Assembly (NCBI GenBank): GCA_032353305.1
Contig: JAUCNG010381259.1
Coordinates: 1-11,118 of the forward strand
DNA from: Cephalothrix spiralis
Taxonomy: Eukaryota; Nemertea; Palaeonemertea; Archinemertea; Cephalotrichidae
Reading direction: 5' to 3'
DNA length: 11,118 bases
Part shown: positions 7,083 through 11,118 of the stretch, in pieces
Numbering within the stretch: position 1 is the first letter of the stretch
Layout: each line of letters begins with the position of its first letter
Notes under the pieces: model-generated
What the model was told of the DNA's origin: nothing
The model's database searches: none
Seen by the model: only the letters and a program-made list of their open reading frames with translations
Program-made: the position numbers and the translations under genes

Positions 7083-7683
7083 TGTATATATATAATTTTT
7101 TATATATTTACTGTATGTTTCCTGTACGTTCCATTCTATTTGAACGATCGATTTTTACTTCATGTTTAATCTTCAGTGTATATACGATAACAGATCATAT
7201 TATAAAATAGACTCACAATTTATAGTCTAAAATCTGATAACTTTTATAAAGAGATTGTGTATGTATATATATAATTTTTTATATATTTACTGTATGTTCC
7301 TGTACGTTCCATTCTATTTGAACGATCGATTTTTACTTAATGTTTAATCTTCAGTGTATATACGATAACAGATCATATTATAAAATAGACTCACAATTTA
7401 TAGTCTAAAATCAAAAATTTGAAAAAGGGGGATCTTCTAGAATTTTGGTTTGCTTCTCATTAATCAATATTGACTGACTGAAGAATTTCCTAGTCACACT
7501 AAACGATCGATTTTTACTTAATGTTTAATCTTCAGTGTATATTCGATAACAGATCATATTATAAAATAGACTCACAATTTATAGTCTAAAATCAAAAATT
7601 TGAAAAAGGGGAATCTTCTAGAATTTTGGTTTGCTTCTCATTAATCAATATTGACTGACTGAAGAATTTCCTAGTCACACTAC
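7083..7683. repeat. 180-bp-period tandem/staggered array
   Basis: Three segments recur with a shift of about 180 bp. Segment A (ATATTTACTGTATGTT...) is at 7083 and 7263. Segment B (CGATCGATTTTTACTT to ACTCACAATTTATAGTCTAA) is at about 7145, 7324 and 7504. Segment C (AATTTGAAAAAGGGG to AGTCACACTA) is at about 7413 and 7593. Copies are nearly identical, so the duplications are young. Segments B and C also form part of the long inverted arm whose partner lies at 8973-9305. Confidence 0.85.
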
Positions 7684-9305
7684 CTTAGAGTTGAAATTAT
7701 GGTATAAAGAAGAGGGTCGGGTAGGACGATCACAATTCGATGATTAGCAAAGAACAAAGTTCATAAGATTTTTTTACGGATTCATTTTTAGAAATTTACA
7801 ATATTTTACTTTTAATTTATATATATCGATGTTTGGTGTTTAATAAAAAAATAAATATAATTCATGACAAATTATAATGAAAATATTCAGATCATAGTAT
7901 TATTTTTATCAATAGTACAAATAATAACTTCCGATATATTGACTGAATGTGCATATTTTTTACTATATTTTCTCAACAAAAGTGGTTTTAAATGATTCAA
8001 ATTCTATTTCTTATTTCTATTGGAAAAAAATTGTATTTTCATAGTAACTGTTTGATATAAAATTTAAAATTTCATTTTCAAGATCAAATAGATGTATTTT
8101 CGTTCTCCTCAAATATCTTTTGAAGAGATTTCTTTGAACATTCAGTCAATTCTATTTCGATATTTTACTAAATTTTTAACTATTTCTTTCGTGTCTCCTT
8201 CCACCTTTCGATTTTCATAGGAAGGAGAAGTTTAAATTTGATAATTAATTCTATAAATTGAGTTCTATTGCCATTTTATCAGGATATTTATGAAGCAAGA
8301 TTTAAATTTACTCGCACTGTTATTTAGAGTATTTGTTACCTTTCGATGATCCCAACATTTATTAATTTTTTTCGTTCCCCTTTCATCTCAAAAAGAAAGG
8401 AGAAACCTAAATTTCAATAATATATTGACTGAATGTGCATATTTTTTACTATACTTTCTCAACAAAAGTGGTTTTAAATGATTCATATCCTATTTCTTAT
8501 TTCTATTGGAAAGAAAATTGTATTTTCATAGTAACTGTTTGATATAAAATTTCAAATTTAATTTTCGAGATCAAATAGATGTATTTTCGTTCTCCTCAAA
8601 TATCTTTTGAGGAGATTTCTTTGAACATTCAGTCAATTCTATTTCGATATTTTACTAAATTTTTACCTATTTCTTTCGTGTCTCCTTCCACCTTTCGATT
8701 TTCATAAGAAGGAGAAGTTTAAATTTGATTATTAATTCTATAAATTAAGTTCTATTGCCATTTTATCAGGATATTTATGAAGCAAGATTTAAATTTACTC
8801 GCACTTTTATTTACAGTATTTGTTACCTTTCGATGATACAAACATTTAATAATTTTTTTCGTTCTCCTTCCATCTCAAAAAGAAAGGAGAAACCTAAATT
8901 TCAATAAAAACTATTTCATATATTAAATATTAATTTTAATAAATAAGTTAGAATTTATGCAATCTTATAGTTATAAACACCAAACATCGATGTTTTTGCA
9001 TTTAAACTAAATATTGTAAATTTCTAGAAATTAATTGGTGAAAAATCTTATGAACTTTGTTCTTTGCTAATCATCGAATTGTGATCGTCCTACCCGACCC
9101 TCTTCTTTATACCGAAATTTCAACTCTAAGGTAGTGTGACTAGGAAATTCTTCAGTCAGTCAATATTGATTAATGATTAGCAAATCAAAATTCTAGAAGA
9201 TCCCCCTTTTTCAAATTTTTGATTTTAGACTATAAAATGTGAGTCTATTTTATAATATGATCTGTTATCGTATATACACTGAAGATTAAACATTAAGTAA
9301 AAATC
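7509..9305. mobile_element. Long-TIR composite element (arms about 335 bp)
   Basis: The arm 7509-7842 and the arm 8973-9305 are close inverted copies. They share GTCACACTACCTTAGAGTTG, GGGTCGGGTAGGACGATCAC and ATCGATGTTTGGTGTTTA in mirrored order. The arms enclose two tandem 486-bp units and encode nothing. Long inverted arms around a non-coding core are typical of non-autonomous DNA elements (for example Mutator-like or foldback types), but I cannot find a target duplication because tandem copies of the arm sequence obscure the left end. A degraded extra copy of part of the arm follows on the right at about 9306-9400. Confidence 0.7.
7934..8905. repeat. Two tandem copies of a 486-bp unit
   Basis: Unit 1 starts at 7934 and unit 2 at 8420, both with ATATATTGACTGAATGTGCA. 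The copies are very similar with few indels. Each unit holds an inverted pair ATTGACTGAATGT / ACATTCAGTCAAT about 200 bp apart, plus three small hairpins built on TCTCC...GGAGA arms (for example 8104-8128, 8194-8228 and 8376-8403 in unit 1; 8591-8615 and 8681-8715 in unit 2). No reading frame is conserved. Confidence 0.85.
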
Positions 9306-9400
9306 TATTGTTCTTTGTTTTTTCCTAATCATCAATTGTGCTTGTCCTATCTGATCATCCTCTAAATATGAATCGATGAGAAGCAAACCAAATTTAGATT
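9306..9400. repeat. Degraded extra copy of the arm sequence
   Basis: TTGTTCTTTG, CTAATCATC, AATTGTG and GTCCTA repeat the order seen at about 9058-9095, and GATGAGAAGCAAACCAAAT resembles the reverse complement of segment C. It is diverged and partial. Confidence 0.5.
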
Positions 9401-9600
9401 ATTATTTTAACTACAACCTTTCTGCAATATATTTTAAATGTATTTAAATGTAATTATATGATCCATTAAAGACTAAATAAAAATATGTTCTTGGTTAAAT
9501 AAGAGTAAAAGTTGTTCCCTCTTCGAAATTAATGATCCAATTACCGTTTCATAAGAATCATGGTTTTACATTTTGTAACAAAAATAGCCATAAAAAATAA
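9401..9600. other. AT-rich intergenic sequence
   Basis: I see no gene, repeat or clear structure here. Confidence 0.4.
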
Positions 9601-9780
9601 CACATTTTTTGGTCCAAGCCGGGGATACGTGCAGGGTTCCCAGCTTTTTTTAATTTCCGGAGTTTTTTTAATTTTGAGACCCGTCCTTGAAATCCCTGAA
9701 AAGTCCTCAAATTTTTTTTAAAGTCATTGAATTTTTTGAAAAATCATTCAAATTTTAAAAAAAGGGGTCCTAAATTTTTT
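9601..9780. repeat. Degenerate TCCTTGAAATCCCTGAAAA-type repeat
   Basis: Short related units (GTCCTTGAAATCCCTGAAAA, GTCCTCAAATTTTTTT, GTCATTGAATTTTTTGAAAA, ATCATTCAAATTTT) follow each other with poly-T runs. It begins with a short GC-rich segment (AAGCCGGGGATACGTGC). It is a decayed short-period repeat, non-coding. Confidence 0.55.
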
Positions 9781-9893
9781 CAATTATCGCATTTTTGATA
9801 TACAATACCGGTTATTTGACCATGGGCTAAAACTGTGAGATCAGTTTGTACCAAATTCAAAGTGCTATATGTCACAAGAAATTTTTTTTCCAG

Positions 9894-10000
9894 TTTCATC
9901 AGCTGGTTTCATTGCGGTTAAAATGCAATGTACAATTCTTTCTCTGCTGCAAGGGATACATCAGGAACAGGAGCGAACAAGTGAAGCATTTGGTTTTTAA
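9894..10000 (+). CDS. Candidate orphan terminal exon (low confidence)
   Basis: A strong-looking acceptor (TTTTTTTTCCAG ending at 9893) is followed by a GC-richer stretch. In one frame, entered with a phase-1 junction, it reads SSAGFIAVKMQCTILSLLQ followed by a Glu/Gln-rich tail, and stops at TAA 9998-10000. That is about 34 residues. The composition stands out from the poly-T surroundings. No donor exon is found upstream in the window, so it could be a stranded exon of a gene that starts elsewhere, a pseudogene fragment or chance. I do not recognise a domain. The overlapping open frame starting at 9846 is less convincing because it runs through the pyrimidine tract. Confidence 0.25.
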
Positions 10001-10254
10001 TTTTTTTAAGATACATTTTCTTAATAACAGTAATAAATAAAAATCAAATTTTCGGCTTATCAAAAACTAAAATTCTTTATTTCAAGTGATATACCGAAAT
10101 TTTAAGTATAAATTTAACTAACATGTTAATAGGGTCTTAAGGAAACCGGTTTCATACGTAGAAAAAGAAGCTGCATTGTTTTAAAAAATATTGGCATTGA
10201 TATCTATAGTTGAATGATTATATAGTACATAGGTCCCGATAGATAATTTGGTGT
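10001..10254. other. Downstream flank of the - strand gene
   Basis: AT-rich, with no gene or repeat seen. On the - strand this is sequence past the putative histone-type stem-loop. I looked for a purine-rich U7-binding element (AAGAAAGA type) in the first part and found none that is clear. Confidence 0.4.
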
Positions 10255-10270
10255 GGCCTTGAAAAAGGCC
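10255..10270 (-). terminator. Histone-type mRNA 3'-end stem-loop
   Basis: On the - strand the bases are GGCCTTTTTCAAGGCC, a perfect 6-bp stem with the tetraloop TTTC. This fits the metazoan replication-dependent histone consensus (GGYYYT, loop TYTN, ARRRCC) at every position. The flanks also fit: CAAAAA before the stem and ACACCAAA after it. It begins 26 bases past the stop of the 146-residue gene, the usual spacing in histone genes. Histone stem-loops are bound by SLBP and direct cleavage without polyadenylation. A U7-binding downstream element is not evident, which weakens the case. On the + strand the same hairpin followed by T's mimics a bacterial terminator, which is not expected in this genome. 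Confidence 0.55.
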
Positions 10271-10296
10271 TTTTTGAGTAAGGTTGGAACTTAATT

Positions 10297-10737
10297 TCAA
10301 TCATCATAAGTGCCTAATATTCTATCTATTTCTACCATGTTTAGATTATAGGCATCCACCACGTTTCGGGACTCACAATGGAAAATTTCTTGAATATGTT
10401 CTAAACTTTGAATTGTTCTTTCTCTGCTTAGTCTTCCTGATACATTTCCAGCTATTTCGGCACGATGTAGTTGAATTCTCAATCTGATCGTCTTTTGGTT
10501 CAGCAGGGCGTCCACATGTAATAATTTTTCATATCTTTTGATCATTCTGTCCTTTTTGGCATATAGTTGGTATAGAGTCATTTTAGATTTTTGCAGGCAG
10601 TAGAAGTTGTTCGAAAGCAATGTTAGTCGTTGAATGATAGTACCTTTTGACATGATTCTTTTATACACAATCGACGTTGACGTCATAACTGGATTAATAT
10701 ATTTTAAAAATAACATTAATTTGTCACTAAGTGTCAT
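10297..10737 (-). CDS. Intronless gene for an unrecognised basic, helical 146-residue protein
   Basis: The frame runs ATG to TGA for 146 codons, much longer than chance frames in DNA this AT-rich, and its GC content is somewhat higher than its flanks. I do not recognise the family. The protein is rich in Lys and Arg (net positive). It has no signal peptide or clear membrane segment, and looks mostly helical. Residues about 50-95 (with KKDRMIKRYEKLL) and 102-141 (with LSRERTIQSLEHIQEIF) have heptad-like hydrophobic spacing consistent with coiled coil. There are only two Cys (47 and 121). A TATAAATA box lies about 65 bp upstream of the ATG, and a histone-type stem-loop lies 26 bp after the stop. 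The short, intronless, TATA-driven layout resembles a replication-dependent histone gene, but no histone fold or H1-like tail is apparent. It could also be the last exon of a longer gene or a domesticated viral or transposon frame. Confidence 0.6.
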   Translation of the reverse strand: MTLSDKLMLFLKYINPVMTSTSIVYKRIMSKGTIIQRLTLLSNNFYCLQKSKMTLYQLYAKKDRMIKRYEKLLHVDALLNQKTIRLRIQLHRAEIAGNVSGRLSRERTIQSLEHIQEIFHCESRNVVDAYNLNMVEIDRILGTYDD

Positions 10738-10738
10738 C

Positions 10739-10777
10739 TCACAATATAATTATATCAGACGGAACGGATAAACGCAT
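10739..10777 (-). other. Possible 13-codon upstream ORF ending 1 base before the main ATG
   Basis: On the - strand an ATG at 10777-10775 opens a frame of 12 residues that ends in TGA at 10741-10739. One base (G) then separates it from the main ATG. It lies within the 74-bp repeat. It would be translated only if transcription starts upstream of it. With the TATA box at 10802-10809 the expected start site falls almost on top of this ATG, so whether it is in the mRNA is open. Confidence 0.25.
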
Positions 10778-10875
10778 GAATACGTATTAGTACTTGATTA
10801 TTATTTATACATTTACAATATTATTATATCACACGGAACGGATAAACGCATGAATGCGTATTAGTACTTGATTAT
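10741..10875. repeat. Promoter-proximal direct repeat (two copies, 74 bp apart)
   Basis: Copy 1 (10741-10801) and copy 2 (10815-10875) share ACAATAT, ATTATATCANACGG and AACGGATAAACGCATGAAT, then CGTATTAGTACTTGATTAT. They differ at only about three bases. The TATA-like box lies in the spacer between them, so the duplication has copied the region around the likely transcription start and 5' leader of the - strand gene. GCATGAATGCG/GCATGAATACG words give each copy a small inverted repeat. Confidence 0.8.
10802..10809 (-). promoter_or_regulatory. TATA box (TATAAATA) of the - strand gene
   Basis: On the - strand TATAAATA lies 64 bases before the ATG at 10737, which allows a start site about 30 bases downstream and a leader of about 35-40 bases. 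This matches the compact promoters of histone-type genes. TATA-like words are common in AT-rich DNA, so position is the main support. Confidence 0.4.
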
Positions 10876-11118
10876 AACTTAATACAAAAGACTACATGTC
10901 TACTCATTAAGGTATAATATTTGTATTTTGTTTATATAACAATATCTCCTAGTACAGTCATATATTATACCTATCTGATGTTAGTGCATAGAATTATATG
11001 ATAACATCTGTTATATTATGAAGGCTTTATACATTTTGTCCCAAAACAGGAAATACGCGAATAACTTTCTAAATATTGATTTTAGAGGGTATAAATATAT
11101 TACAAGCTAATAGAAACA
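10876..11118. other. AT-rich sequence to window end
   Basis: No gene is visible. The only structure noticed is an inverted pair GATGTTA / TAACATC around 10977-11008. Confidence 0.4.

Noticed and set aside
7083-8905. CRISPR array or coding tandem-repeat protein
   Set aside because: Repeat units are long and contiguous without unique spacers, and no frame stays open through any unit.
10255-10275. Bacterial-type rho-independent terminator on the + strand
   Set aside because: The hairpin followed by T's fits formally, but the surrounding DNA is eukaryotic and no + strand gene ends here. The histone-type reading on the other strand explains more of the sequence.
10284-10487. 67-codon open frame on the + strand
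   Set aside because: It is antisense to the 146-residue gene, which is longer and better supported.

Overview
This window looks like intron- and repeat-rich nuclear DNA from an invertebrate animal. The signs are very AT-rich sequence, few long reading frames, one gene split by GT-AG introns, a tRNA-derived SINE-like head, and many non-autonomous transposon remnants. The repeat style (short TTCCCG-type degenerate repeats, CGCTTCGCTCGGC-bearing repeats, TTA-targeting MITEs) is the kind I associate with molluscs or other lophotrochozoans and cnidarians, but no taxon can be fixed from the sequence alone. No bacterial operon, CRISPR array or rRNA is visible.

Two protein-coding loci are well supported. 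(1) On the + strand, 1459-5299, three exons (1459-1857, 4198-4413, 5051-5299) join in phase 0 into a 287-residue protein. It reads as two tandem OB folds, like the single-stranded-DNA-binding core of the RPA1/RPA70 family. Intron 1 (2340 bp) is loaded with repeats: a TGCACC MITE, a small palindrome, a TTCCCG repeat and a triple repeat of about 190 bp. Intron 2 (637 bp) carries a second TTCCCG repeat. (2) On the - strand, 10297-10737, lies an intronless reading frame for a basic, probably helical 146-residue protein that I do not recognise. A TATAAATA box lies about 65 bp upstream of its ATG. A stem-loop matching the metazoan histone mRNA 3'-end consensus lies 26 bp past its stop. That histone-gene layout around a protein that does not look like a histone is the most interesting feature of the window. 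A possible orphan terminal exon lies at 9894-10000 (+).

Layout: 1-80, tRNA-like SINE head on the - strand. 365-1181, long foldback element whose left arm holds a 193-bp TGCACC MITE; the sister arm preserves the empty site. 1459-5299, OB-fold gene. 5300-6600, AT-rich sequence with a 321-bp inverted-repeat element and a dispersed direct repeat of about 85 bp. 6605-6826, two copies of a 72-bp hairpin exactly 150 bp apart, differing by a compensatory base-pair change. 7083-9400, composite repeat: a 180-bp-period array, long inverted arms (7509-7842 / 8973-9305) and a 486-bp tandem duplication rich in small hairpins. 9600-9780, degenerate repeat. 10297-10875, the - strand gene and its promoter, which sits in a 74-bp duplication.

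The OB-fold gene and the histone-like locus could both relate to DNA replication, since one product should bind ssDNA and the other would have S-phase-type mRNA 3' processing. That link is inference only.
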